36,199 nt of DNA from Polysphondylium violaceum. Lineage: Eukaryota > Evosea > Eumycetozoa > Dictyosteliales > Dictyosteliaceae. Position numbers and translations under genes: made by a program. Positions 1 through 10,104 of this stretch are shown here, piece by piece (within the stretch, counting starts at the first letter, position 1; the number at the start of each line of letters is the position of its first letter). The DNA is taken from contig AJWJ01000227.1 in NCBI GenBank assembly GCA_000277445.1, positions 1 through 36,199 of the forward strand, in the 5' to 3' direction. A model generated the notes under the pieces. That model saw nothing but the letters and a program-made list of their open reading frames with translations, had not been told where the DNA came from and did no database searches.

Positions 1-224
1 CTTACACGGGTGGAAACAAAATTGTAAGACAATCGGTGTCGTGTGTAATAGGAATGAGTCATGTCATTATATTTTTAATAAATATGGTAGTATTTATAAA
101 GGGGTGGTGAGGTTTACCATGTGAATTAATAAAACATATACATATATAAATATTAGAAATAAAGAGATGATTCTTTAAAATGATGAAAGCATGAGTATAA
201 TATTTATTTTTTAATCATATTTAT

Positions 225-462
225 AGTTTTCATAAAAATGATTTTTACAATTAAATTTCCCACTTTTGAGTATTTCACCTCTGTTTTGAATAGCTGGATC
301 TTCTTTTGACTGACATATATTTGGTTTTTTTGAAATAGGTCAAGGACTCTCTTGATGTGTTCATTGAGTTCTTCGAGTGTTGCTAAAAATGACAATGTCA
401 TCAACGTATGCAACGACAAACTCTTGGAACTGTCTGAGTAGATATAATAAATAAAGATCATC
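225..462 (-). mobile_element. Ty3/gypsy-type LTR retrotransposon fossil (reverse transcriptase fragment)
   Basis: The minus strand encodes a recognisable piece of the reverse-transcriptase palm of a Ty3/gypsy (Skipper/DGLT-like) element. It shows a YVDD catalytic signature and the following conserved stretch with ELNEHIKRVLDLF and IYVSQKK, which matches the usual 'EHL..V...L...LY.N..KC' block of this family. Only about 80 codons survive. No LTRs, gag, protease, RNase H or integrase were recognised beside it. It is broken, with at least two breaks, and sits in a decayed AT-rich region, so it looks old and inactive. The family call is by motif recognition only. Confidence 0.7.
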
Positions 463-2201
463 AGATCCAGTCATATTTGGGCACTCCTTCTCACAATAGA
501 AGCCTTTTGTATTTATTGTGTTTTATGATTAAGCACGGAATTCGAACATTTCTAAAATTAGCCTTTCAAAAAGATACCATTACCGTGAATGATACTATAT
601 GTAGTGTACACGTGGGACACAAAAACGACATTGTCTGAGCGTTTGATTAACATATGTGTGTAAATCAAAATAAGTAAATAATTGATATGAGAACAGTTTT
701 ATGTTTTCCCCAAAGCTATAAAAGCTTTTTTTGTCAAGAATAAAAGTACAAGTCATCATTTTTAATTATATATTAAATACATTAAATTATTCATTGTATT
801 GAATATTTTATATTTCAGATCCTTTTACAAAAACAAATGTAATAGGAATAACTTTACACTAATGAACATCTCTGTAATGAACACTTTTGTGTATCTCATC
901 TCACTTGTGTATTCATCATTCTTTCCAACCTTAAATACCATCTACCTTAGTCATTTTTATTAAACAAATATATTTTATTATTATTCTATTCAAATAATTT
1001 ATATAACGATGAAATTGATGAAGCTTAATTCTTATCAAAAAATCCAGCTTTTATCACTTTTATTCTTTACTGGAATTTACGTAATTAAGTAAATCAATTG
1101 TATATTCTTGTAAGGTGTGAAAAGACACCTTGGTGTTTTACAGACGGTTTTTGGAAAATAATTATTTAATAAAAAAGGGTGATCAAAAGATGTAGATCAT
1201 ATTTATTGTATTAGGATGGAGGAAGTTTGCCTATCTCACAAGATTTGTTTTATGATATGTGTGATAAAGAACGAATGAATATTTATTTTATATCGAATCA
1301 TTTAAGGATAATCCAGATATCTGATTGGTGATAAGAGAGCGCAATGATTTAACGTAAGGATTTCCATCAATTAAATGGTAGATTGATTTTGAATCCTCAA
1401 CGATAAATGAATAAATAAAACAGTTGGTGTGCGGAATCTTCTCGCCCTATAACTTTTTTGTTATCGTTTATCTTTATTTTCTATATTGTGTACTAATAAG
1501 TTGAGATTGAGAACATCCATAACTATAATAAGATTAATTAAATAAAACCTCATTGGTCTGCACATCCTTATTTATAAAAAGGAATAATTCCTTAAATTCA
1601 ATTTAAAAAGAATATTGTTCAATACTTTTTTAAAAAAGGATTGAGACCATTCTCTACCAGTGCATTGATAGTTGTTGGAGCCAATAATCTATTGGTAAAC
1701 ATTCAGTTCCAATTTAATAAGTTTTTTGGAATACAAAGTTTAATAACCCTCTGATGATATCATGAGCACTGGAGAGACAAATATTGAATTGATATTGTTT
1801 TATAAATATGAAAACACTTGTTTGGATTCCAACCAAATTATCAATCTTCTTTGAGGTAGCATTAAGTTTTATAAAACAAAAGGCGATGTTCCTAGCTATT
1901 ATATAATGATAATATTACCCAACATAATAATGATATTATTCATGACAATAATAATGATAATAATGATAATTTTGGAAATTATCAAAGAAATCTTTTTTCA
2001 CTAAATTATTTTTTAAATAAATAATAATATTATTTATTTTTATAATGAATAATAATGACGACGATGATACAACTTTTATGCTTAAAGTTTAGCCTAGTTT
2101 TTTTATCATTTCTAAAACTCTATCATTATCTTTTGTATTATTATAATAATAATAACAATGTTATTCTAAATATAAACTTGTTCTTTTTATAATTACATTG
2201 T
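463..2201. other. Gene-poor AT-rich region
   Basis: No convincing gene was found in this 1.7 kb. It holds short open stretches, an Asn-rich reading frame near 1808-2024 that may be a decayed gene, a 7-bp perfect stem-loop at 1112-1131 (AAGGTGT, six-base loop, ACACCTT), and simple AAT/ATT-rich sequence around 1900-2060. A tRNA B-box-like string on the minus strand near 531-541 lacks a pairing T-stem and was not called. The region probably combines old mobile-element debris with spacer DNA. Confidence 0.5.
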
Positions 2202-2652
2202 TTAAAATGATAGTTCATTTTGTTCTTTTGTTTGTAATCCAAGTTGAGTCGAAGTAAGTTTAAACTTTACTCTAATTTCATTTAAAGAACTCATGATATT
2301 TTCATCATTAAAGTTTAAATGATAATTATCTAATAACTTTGTAAGCTTTTCTAAATTTTGTAATGATCTAAGAATTGATTTTATCAATATTTAATAATAA
2401 TCTATAAAAGATCTCTTTTAATATTTACCTAGGAGTAAACTTTTGAGTTGATTTATAAATATTTACAAGATTATTCCAAACAGAAACACATGATTGATAA
2501 TAACCAATCTCTTGACCCAATTCTGTGCCTTTTTCAAAACCTAATTGATACCCATCTATATATCCTAATCTTTTCCCATCACTAATACCTTCTTCTTTCG
2601 ATGATATATATGTATCAGATTCTATATTTAATGCTTGATCAAATTCATCCAT
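2202..2652 (-). CDS. LTO1: LTO1/ORAOV1-like protein (Yae1-Lto1 adaptor, Fe-S protein maturation)
   Basis: Two exons, 2429-2652 and 2202-2367, join across a 61-nt intron (GTAAAT...TTCTTAG, phase 2) to give 129 aa, close to the usual length of about 137 aa. The diagnostic feature is the deca-GX3 repeat at about residues 22-50 (ISDGKRLGYIDGYQLGFEKG continuing to LGQEIGYYQS), as in Yae1/Lto1 N-terminal domains. In yeast and human, Lto1 with Yae1 recruits the cytosolic iron-sulfur targeting complex to the ABC protein Rli1/ABCE1; that role is inferred here. The start is MDEFDQ; an in-frame ATG six codons upstream (MHIICK) is possible but less like the family. The C-terminal half is a helical tail. 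Yae1 itself is an alternative identity, but the short length favours Lto1. Confidence 0.85.
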
Positions 2653-2865
2653 TTTGCAGATTATATGCAAAAACGTTTTCTCACGAAAAAAAAAGTTAAA
2701 AGACGAAAAAAAAAAAACAAAAACCTAAATTGTTGTATTAAATTTTTTTTGCAAAAATAACTATGTATACAAATATACACCAAAATCAAATATATATATT
2801 TATTCTTTGGATTGATTTTGGTTTCATTTCTTATTTATATTTATATTCCTTTCTACCTAGGTTCT

Positions 2866-3162
2866 TTAATTTTTTGAACCTTGCCTAATTAAAAGTTCTT
2901 GAATTTTAAAAATATTTTTCATTTCTGAAATTAAAACTTGATACTCTTCTATCTCTTTAATTTTTTTATCATACATATCTTTTAAAAGAGAAATTTCTTT
3001 TTCTAAATCAGAACAGTAAGACTTTAGTTTTGAAACTTTTTCATTTAATTCATTGTGTTGAGGATTCACACAGCCATTAATTCGATATGATGAGACTTGT
3101 TTATATAAAGCTATATTATCCTTTAATAAAATGTCATTACTAATAAAATTTGCAGAGTTCAT
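2866..3162 (-). CDS. Small coiled-coil protein, 98 aa, unrecognised
   Basis: A single-exon frame of 98 codons starts at an ATG in an A-rich context and ends in GSKN. From about residue 38 to 90 it is a strongly charged heptad-like helix (NEKVSKLKSYCSDLEKEISL, then KDMYDKKIKEIEEY), so a coiled coil is expected. The first 35 residues are mixed, with one Cys near position 31. No signal peptide or membrane segment is seen. It lies on the same strand as the LTO1-like gene, 213 nt upstream of it, and diverges from the Cys-rich gene at 4010. Small coiled-coil subunits of kinetochore, BLOC-type or motor-adaptor complexes look like this, but nothing in the sequence picks one. Confidence 0.6.
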   Translation of the reverse strand: MNSANFISNDILLKDNIALYKQVSSYRINGCVNPQHNELNEKVSKLKSYCSDLEKEISLLKDMYDKKIKEIEEYQVLISEMKNIFKIQELLIRQGSKN

Positions 3163-4009
3163 TTTATTATTATGATTATTAATATTTCTATATATTGTGG
3201 ATTAGAAAAAAAAAAAAAATAAGTGTTTTTTGTGACAAAACTGACCAAGAACTGAAAATTTTACATTTGGGAATCAAAAAAGCGAAACTATGATAGATAG
3301 ATTTTGACTCATTGTATAGATTTAAAAGTTCATTTTAAATTTGTTTGTTTATCAAAAAGAAATTTTAAATTGTTTATTTAGTACTAAATTAGATTTCAAT
3401 AGAGGAGGGATTGTTTTTAATATCAATACTAGTAAGAGATTAAAAAAGGTATCAATATTTACTATTATTAGTAAATGATTATGATATATATAAAAGAGAA
3501 GAGAAAAAATAAAAAATCAAAGGGGTGAATAGAAATTTTGATAAATTGAAAAAACATCTCCAACAATTTACAAATTGATTTTTTTCAAAAATAAAAAAAA
3601 ATAAAATTGATAAACAGGTAAATTTGTAAAATAATCAACGACAATAAAAAAGACGATGAAATTTAACCATTTTAATAAACTGCAGTAAAAGATAATCGTT
3701 TTGGGGAGTGAGTGTGTATAATATGTGTTGCATAGAGTGGGTTGACAGGGTTAGAGATTCAGAGAGATGAAAAATGAATTTGATAGGTGATTATCTCATT
3801 GATGGTATTTACAAGAGAATAATTAAATAATTCAATTAAACCCCTATTTAATTTATTTATTTATCCAAAAATAGGATAAATAGGTAGGATTTTGGTTTCA
3901 TTAATTTTAATTCATTTTTATCTTGTTTAATTGTATTAATAATAAGAATATAAATAGTAAACTCTTTCCAAAGGTTCAACAGTTAAATTATAAAACTAAA
4001 CTTATAATA
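3163..4009. promoter_or_regulatory. Divergent intergenic region
   Basis: This 847-nt AT-rich spacer separates the starts of the minus-strand coiled-coil gene and the plus-strand Cys-rich gene, so it should hold both promoters. It has A/T homopolymer runs and one locally G-rich patch around 3700-3765 (GGGGAGTGAGTGTGTA and GAGTGGGTTGACAGGG) that stands out from the surroundings and may be a regulatory element. No open frame or RNA gene was recognised. Confidence 0.4.
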
Positions 4010-5334
4010 ATGAAACTATTGTATATAACAACACTTTTATTTGTAATATTACAAATTCAAGCATCCATTTCATCTCAAGCCTGCAATGTCCATGAAGCCA
4101 AGAAATTGGGTGCCACTTGTATTGCTAGATCAGATTGCGAATATCCATTAATATGTAATGCTGCCAAATGTTCCAAGTTTGCCGAAATTGGAGAAAATTG
4201 TAAAGAAAATGATGATTGTGGTAACTTTTACAATGGTGTTGAATGTAATGAAAACAAATGTACCGTTATGCTTATCGATGGTGAAAAATGTGATCTCAGT
4301 AGTCAATACAAGATTTGTGGTTTTGGTACCTCTTGTTCAAATGGTACCTGTTATTTCTCTGAAGCTTCTGGTTGTAAAACTGATAGTCAATGTCCATATG
4401 GTACCTATTGTGATGACAAGGGTTCATGCACTAGAGTAGTTGATAAAGGTCAAATTTGTGAACGTGATACAATGTGTTCTGTTGATTCCCTATGTGTTAG
4501 TGGAGTTTGTGCTCTTAAATATAGTCGTACTGCTCAACAACCATGTAAACAATATGAATTATGTGATGTCTTTTCTGGTTATATTGTAAGTTTTAAAAAT
4601 AATAATAATAAGAAGATTAATAATAAGATCACTATCACAATATCTTTTGATCAAAAGATATTTGATTTTAAACATCATAAATGATTATATATCAAACTAA
4701 CGCCCCACTTTTCTTTTTTCCTCTTTTACCCATTATCATTATCAAAACCCACTTTTACAAAACTCAACTCTCATCACCCCCCAACACGCCACTACTATTA
4801 CACATCACCACCACTTGATTAATCTTTTAAATCTTTTTAAAAACAAACACATAGTGTGATGGTAATGATAAATTATGTAAAAAGAACTCATATTATGGTA
4901 AAGATTGTTATGTAAATTCAGAATGTGGTTCAGGAGAGTGTTTATGTTCACACGAGGGTAAAAATATTTGTTTTGGAACAAACTCATCCATTTCAACAAC
5001 CTCTTGTCACGATAAGCTTGATGATTTTAAGAAATGTATGGTTGATAATGATTGTTCCCGTGCTTCCCCAATCACTTGCCCAAAGTGCCATCAAAAATGG
5101 GAATGTTTCCAACATGGTTGTTTTGCAAACTATAATCAAGATCCACTTAGAATTACTTATTATAAAGATCTTAATTGCCCTGATACATCATATAACAATA
5201 ACAACAATAATAACAATAACAATAACAATCCAAAAGGAACCGATGATTCAAACAGTAATGCCGCTTCAACATCTATCACCACATCTCTTGCAACCCTATT
5301 CTTCACTGTTTTATTCATTATTTCTTTGATTTAA
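4010..5334 (+). CDS. Cys-rich secreted, GPI-anchored surface protein
   Basis: Exons 4010-4585 and 4855-5334 join in phase 0 to give 351 aa. The intron is 269 nt (GTAAGT...CACATAG), about four times longer than its neighbours. Residues 1-22 (MKLLYITTLLFVILQIQAS) form a signal peptide. About 270 residues follow with many regularly spaced Cys in units such as GATCIARSDCEYPLICN and SECGSGECLCS, resembling the Cys-rich repeats of Paramecium surface antigen-like and related dictyostelid proteins. A poly-Asn stretch follows near residues 297-310, then a Ser/Thr/Ala segment and a hydrophobic terminus (LATLFFTVLFIISLI) typical of a GPI attachment signal. The first in-frame ATG fits the signal peptide. 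If the intron is retained, translation stops after about 32 extra residues, giving a soluble form without the anchor. The function is probably at the cell surface; the ligand is unknown. Confidence 0.85.
4639..4662. repeat. Perfect 24-bp palindrome inside intron
   Basis: The half-site AATATCTTTTGA is followed directly by its exact reverse complement, centred on TGATCA. It lies in the unusually long intron of the Cys-rich gene, 54 nt after the donor site. As RNA it could fold into a hairpin (with a few central bases as loop); as DNA it could bind a dimeric protein. Confidence 0.85.
4683..4850 (+). other. G-poor, C-rich tract in the long intron
   Basis: About 170 nt of the plus strand contain only a handful of G but many C (for example CATCACCCCCCAACACGCC), ending shortly before the acceptor at 4854. 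This composition is unlike the AT-only introns elsewhere in the window. It may be an extended pyrimidine/CA-rich splicing control tract or an unstructured insert. No snoRNA C/D or H/ACA signature was found in it. Confidence 0.6.
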
Positions 5335-5707
5335 TTTAATAAATAAGTAAACAAACAACATAACACCAATTTCTCTAGTCTACAAGAAAGCACAACAAAG
5401 TGTTATGTGTGTGTGTGTTTTTTCGTTACATTCATACACAATTGTGGTGTGTGCGTGTGTGGGTGGGCAGAAAAGAGATTATTGATATTGAATTGAAAAA
5501 AAACAAAAATTAAAAAAAAAACAAAAAAAAACAAAAACTCTCTTTTTCATGAAATCTTTATCTTTTTAGGATAGCAGGCGGTTATTATTTTGATTTTAAT
5601 TTTATAATTAAATATTCAAATCACTTTGGTACCTAAATTTAAAAAAAAAAAATATATATATATAAAGACTTGAAAAAAATATATTTATTTATTTATTTAT
5701 AAAAAAT
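5335..5707. promoter_or_regulatory. Intergenic spacer with TG-rich repeats
   Basis: This spacer holds the 3' end of the Cys-rich gene (AATAAATAAG just after the stop) and the promoter of the CRAL-TRIO gene. It has a TG-rich stretch at about 5403-5466 (GTGTGTGTGTG and GGTGTGTGCGTGTGTGGGTGG), A-rich runs at 5500-5535 and a TA-rich run just before the ATG at 5708. No gene was seen. Confidence 0.45.
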
Positions 5708-6682
5708 ATGACATCGACAATTGATAAATGCGCAATCGAACATTGCAACTTTACAAATGATGATAGTAATTATCATATTAATGACAAGGAATCAGTATTA
5801 AATATTAGTAGTAATAGTAGTAGTAGTGATAAAAATTATTATTTGGAAAATGAAAACTTCAATAGTAAATTCTGTCAATCAAAATACCCAATTTTAAAGG
5901 GATTAACGAAAGAAGAAGAATATAAACTTGAAGAGTTTCAAAAAGAACCAATTGCAAAAGGTATAGCTCCTGAATATTTAATGTTATTTTTATTTGCAAA
6001 AAAATTATCAATTGAAAAGGCCTCACAATTAATGGAAAATAATTTGGTAAATATTAAAACAATTTAAAAAAAAAAAAAAAAATTACTAATTCTATTCATA
6101 TATTATAAATAGGAATTTAGAAAAAAATTAGAATTACCATTTCCAATTTTAAAAAAAGATGTTGATCCTGAAATCGCATTAAAATGTTCAAGTTTTTGTT
6201 TTATTGGTAAAAGAGATAAATTATCAAGATCAATATCTTATTTAGTACCTTCAAAAATTACACCAAGAGATTATAGTTTTAAAGAGTATCTAACGTTTAT
6301 GATATGGAACATAGATCAAACAATTCATGACTCCTCAAATTCACATAGACAAGGTTTAGTAATTATCCAAGATTTAAAAAATTTTTCATTATTTAAAAAC
6401 TTTGATTACCGATTAAATCAATTTCTTGAAGGTAAATCACTGGAAAACATATTCCCAGGTAGAATTCAAAAGATCTATATAGTAAATCCACCATTCTACT
6501 TAAAAACACTACTCGTGTTTGCAAAAACATTTGTAAAAAACAAGATTATATCTCGAGTGGAAATTACAAAAAAAGAAAAACTATTGGAAGACATTGATTC
6601 TGATCAATTATTATCACAATATGGGGGTACATTGGAATTAACTTATCAACAATATTTTGATTCTTTACCTTTGGATTTTTAA
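5708..6682 (+). CDS. CRAL-TRIO (Sec14-like) domain lipid-binding protein
   Basis: Exons 5708-6046 and 6113-6682 join in phase 0 across a 66-nt intron (GTAAATATT...AAATAG) to give 302 aa. Residues 1-55 are a Ser/Asn-rich leader. Residues about 60-125 look like the helical CRAL-TRIO N-terminal part (LTKEEEYKLEEFQK, then MLFLFAKKLSIEKASQLMEN). Residues about 150-295 fit the Sec14 lipid-binding fold: the central strand GLVIIQDLKNFSLFKN, the conserved IQKIYIVNPPFYLKTLLVFAKTF-type segment ('P.RI..I.ivN.P..F...w...K'), and the C-terminal IDSDQLLSQYGGTLEL, which is the typical 'LP.eyGG' ending. Members bind phosphoinositides or other hydrophobic ligands and move or present them at membranes. The substrate cannot be read from sequence. 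The gene converges on the GPI-transferase gene with only 43 nt between stop codons. Confidence 0.88.
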
Positions 6683-6725
6683 TTTATTATTTTAATAAAA
6701 CACGCAAACATTTAAATTATTTATT

Positions 6726-9700
6726 TTAAAAATGAAATTTGTTTTTAATATAAATATTCATGTATTTACTAAATTCTTCGAGTACCAAACAAAAACCATA
6801 ACCAACTGCGATAATGGAAAAGATTAGAGTCATAATAAAGCAATCTAAATAGTCTTTGTATTGCCAAAAGTTGTAATTAAATATCCACATCATGATCAAT
6901 GCTTTTTGTGACAACAGTCTCAAGAGATAGAATTTTAATTCAACTTCATAACTAATGGATTCTATATCGGTACCAATATTGAGGTAAGATTGAATTTGTT
7001 GATATCTTGTATTGGTTAGACGAGTTAGGAATGTTATCAAAACGAAAAAGTAACCAAGTTTATGATAGGCCATTAAGAATCCACTAAATGTTGGATAATC
7101 CTCCATATTGACCAAACCAATATTACCAGCTCTAACATCTACATTCATATTAAATTGACCATCCATAAATACATAGGCTTGGAAAGTAATAAAAATCATG
7201 AGTAGAGGAATCATTCTTGCCAATGATTTTAATCTATAATTTGAATCCCACATATTTGTTTGGTGACTATATTTTTGAGAATTGGCATTATTGTAAATAT
7301 TTGAAAGTAAATAAAGTTGAGGTAATAGAATAACCAAGAGATAGAATCTTTGGTTATCTGTAGATACTATATACAACATCAAACTGGATATTATATAAAT
7401 ATCTTGAGCAAAATTACCCAACACTATTGTTATTAAAACTTGAACACCCATGAAAAAGTAGCCAACTTGCATAATGAATGCACTATTATCACTCATTTCA
7501 TAAAGAAAAGAGAGGAAATAAACTAGAAAATATACACCTCCATGATACAAGAATAACTTTCTTTGAGTATTTGAATGTAAAAGTATTTGATAATTCTTTG
7601 AAAGTGTAATTATATTATCAAACATTGATGATGAATTTGTAATGGTACTTAATATTTTTGACATTGTATTCAAGTATAATAAATAACCAAGTAAAATGTA
7701 ATTGATAAGAAATGAAATTGATTGAAACATTTCATAAAGTGGTAAAAATTCCATAAAAAATTGACTAACTCCAAAATTTGTAATTACAAACACTACAACA
7801 CAAAATGTTAAACTAAACCAATCACTTAATAAACTTTTTTGATTATTATTATTATTATTTTGATTTTGATTTTGATTTTGATTTTGATTATTATTATTTA
7901 AACTAGTATCTGTATTATTTGAATCTATTGATATATCAATTTCTCTAAAATCATTATTATTATTACTATTACTATTATTACTTTCATTATTTTCATTTTT
8001 ACTATTACTATTACTACTATTACTATTATTAATATTACAATTTTCAATATTTATAATTAATTGATAAATTAAATATAAAATTGTAGTTGAAATTATTATT
8101 ATATACAAATAAAATATATTTGTAAAATGTTTATGATAATCAAATTTCAAAAATAAAAAATCTATATATAAGAAAAAGAATGGAAAAACTGTTGAAACAA
8201 TATTTTGTTTCAACATTGAAATTAAATTTGTTTCCATTTTAACACTAAATATCTAAATAAATTAAAAATATTGTTAATAATTAAATAATTGAAAAAAAAA
8301 AAAGATATTTAATAAATACTTGATGTGAAATTGCTATAATACCCATTATTAATAAATAAGTAGCTGGGAATTTTTTAAAATCAACCATTGGTTCTTTTAT
8401 ACTAATGATAAATCTTTTTAATTGTTCAATTTTGTTTTCCAGTTGAGAATTTTGATTTTGAATCAAATCTTTGAAATCATTGGTTGCTTTTTCAAAATCA
8501 GATTCACTATATGGAAAACCTTTTAAACGACATAGTTGACGAATTTGAATAGCATTTAATACCAAATTAACATAGGTACTTGTTTGATTGGCATTGTCTT
8601 CAAAATAAGTTGAAACCATACCAAGTGATTCCAATGGAATATTTACATCTTTGAAATAGGTTGAAATAGTTGGTGCAATATCGACTGTGTCTAGCCATTC
8701 TCTATGAGTTGATGATTGTGGAGTGATTGCAGTTGGATGATAGAAAAACATGAATCCCTCATTGCCGCCATCTTTGAGACCATGAAGCTCGCCTTCGTGT
8801 GTGCCACCAGTTTTACTGCCACCATGATCACTATTCATGATGAAAACATATTCTGGATTTTCGCTTAACCATTGTTTTACAAGTGGCACATTGTTGGTCA
8901 GTTGAGAGAGAAGGGCAAGAGTTGGTGGGTCATATTTACCTTTTCTGTGAATCTTGTCGTCCAATAGATTTGTTGTCAACATTACACTCTTTTTACCGTT
9001 GCCTGTCAATTCATCAAGCGCCAATTTTACAGATTCCTTGCTGGGATGAAGACTTGGATTCTCTCCAAAGAGAGGTGAAATCAAAACTGGTTCTTGTGGT
9101 ATAATAGTAAATTGATCAAAGTAACGTTTATAGTGTGGTGAATCATCGAGTAGTGCTGGGGCAGGAAACTCTGGACCAACAAAATGCATTTTCATACCAG
9201 CGTTTTTCATTTGATAGAAAATGTTATCGGAATGAATTGGTTTGCCTGCATAGTTTGTCGGTATCTTGCCGGTAAAGAAAGATGTATAGATTGCAGTCGA
9301 AAACTTGAATCCATGATTTAAAATACGAAATGTGTTTGCATTCTCTTCAAATTGACTAATAATTGGATAGGCTTGATCGTGTGCCAAACTGTCAACAAAT
9401 ATCCATACAAACTTTTTAAACTGATGTTTTTTTGAATTGCACAAAACACTCTTATCCAAATTGTACTGTTGCAAATGATCGTCAAATGCATTTCTATAGA
9501 GATGATGATCTAGAGTTGCTTTTGAACAATAATTATTTCTATATTGAATTAAAGTTGCATCGGAATCATCGGTTCTCTGAAATTTATCCAATGTATGTGA
9601 CAAGAGATAAAATAAAAACAAAACTTGTATAATCAATATATATTGATTTTTACTGGTGATAATGTTATAGATCTTTAATAAATAGTTTAAATATCTGTTA

Positions 9701-9804
9701 TCATTTAATAATCTTTGTGTGCTTCTATTATAGTTATTAAATTGATTATGATATCCATCAAAAGATTGTTTAAATCTATTATTAATTGGTAATATACTAT
9801 TCAT
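6726..9804 (-). CDS. GPI ethanolamine-phosphate transferase-like protein (PIG-G/N/O family), divergent
   Basis: Exon 1 (8320-9804) and exon 2 (6726-8252) join in phase 0 across a 67-nt intron (GTATTT...TTATTTAG) to give 1003 aa, a normal length for this family of ER enzymes, which add phosphoethanolamine to GPI-anchor mannoses. The layout is a short cytosolic start, a signal anchor at about 53-70, then a lumenal alkaline-phosphatase-type domain at about 130-400 and a multispan membrane half from about 480. Expected metal-site motifs are present in divergent form: VDSLAHDQ (D138), a candidate nucleophile at T170 before the FFTGKIPT turn, LDDKIH (282-286; the family usually has LDHxGH) and SDHGG (D326, H327). 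The C-terminal half has about a dozen hydrophobic helices and an Asn/Gln-rich loop between helices. Which of PIG-G, -N or -O it matches is unclear; it may be a separate paralog. Confidence 0.82.
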
Positions 9805-10104
9805 ATTAATACATAGATAGATTTATCAAGTCTTGCGAATAGAATTATAAAAAAAAGAGTGAAGTGAGTCACACGTGGTTTAAGAAAATATTTAAAAAAA
9901 TTCAAAAAAATTCAAAAAATTCAAAATTTAAAAAACTAAATTTTTTCGTTTTTTTTTTTTTTTCTAAATCTATTTAGTTTATCACTAATACTAAAATTTA
10001 TATTTATAAGAGGGGGAAATGATTATATTTATTTTTAAAAACAAATAATAATAATAGAAAGTATATACAAATTAATAGTGATAAGAATAGAAACCAATGG
10101 TCAA
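9805..10104. promoter_or_regulatory. Intergenic spacer upstream of GPI-transferase gene
   Basis: A 300-nt AT-rich spacer holds the promoter of the GPI-transferase-like gene and the 3' end of the 497-aa gene. It contains a near-repeated TTCAAAAAAATTCAAAAAA stretch around 9900-9930 and a T-run at about 9950-9964. No open frame or RNA gene was recognised. Confidence 0.4.

Noticed and set aside
531-541. tRNA B-box-like string on the minus strand (GTTCGAATTCC)
   Set aside because: The flanking bases do not form a T-stem and no A-box or acceptor stem was found at the right distance.
1009-1170. Short signal-peptide-like frame (MKLMKLNSYQKIQLLSLLFF) with a possible intron ending in TTACAG
   Set aside because: Only about 29 codons even when spliced, with no mature protein after the hydrophobic stretch; chance is a better explanation in AT-rich DNA.
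8281-8320. Treating the transferase domain and the membrane protein at 6726-8237 as two genes
   Set aside because: A GTATTT...TTATTTAG intron joins them in phase 0, and the sum (1003 aa) fits the usual domain plan of GPI ethanolamine-phosphate transferases.
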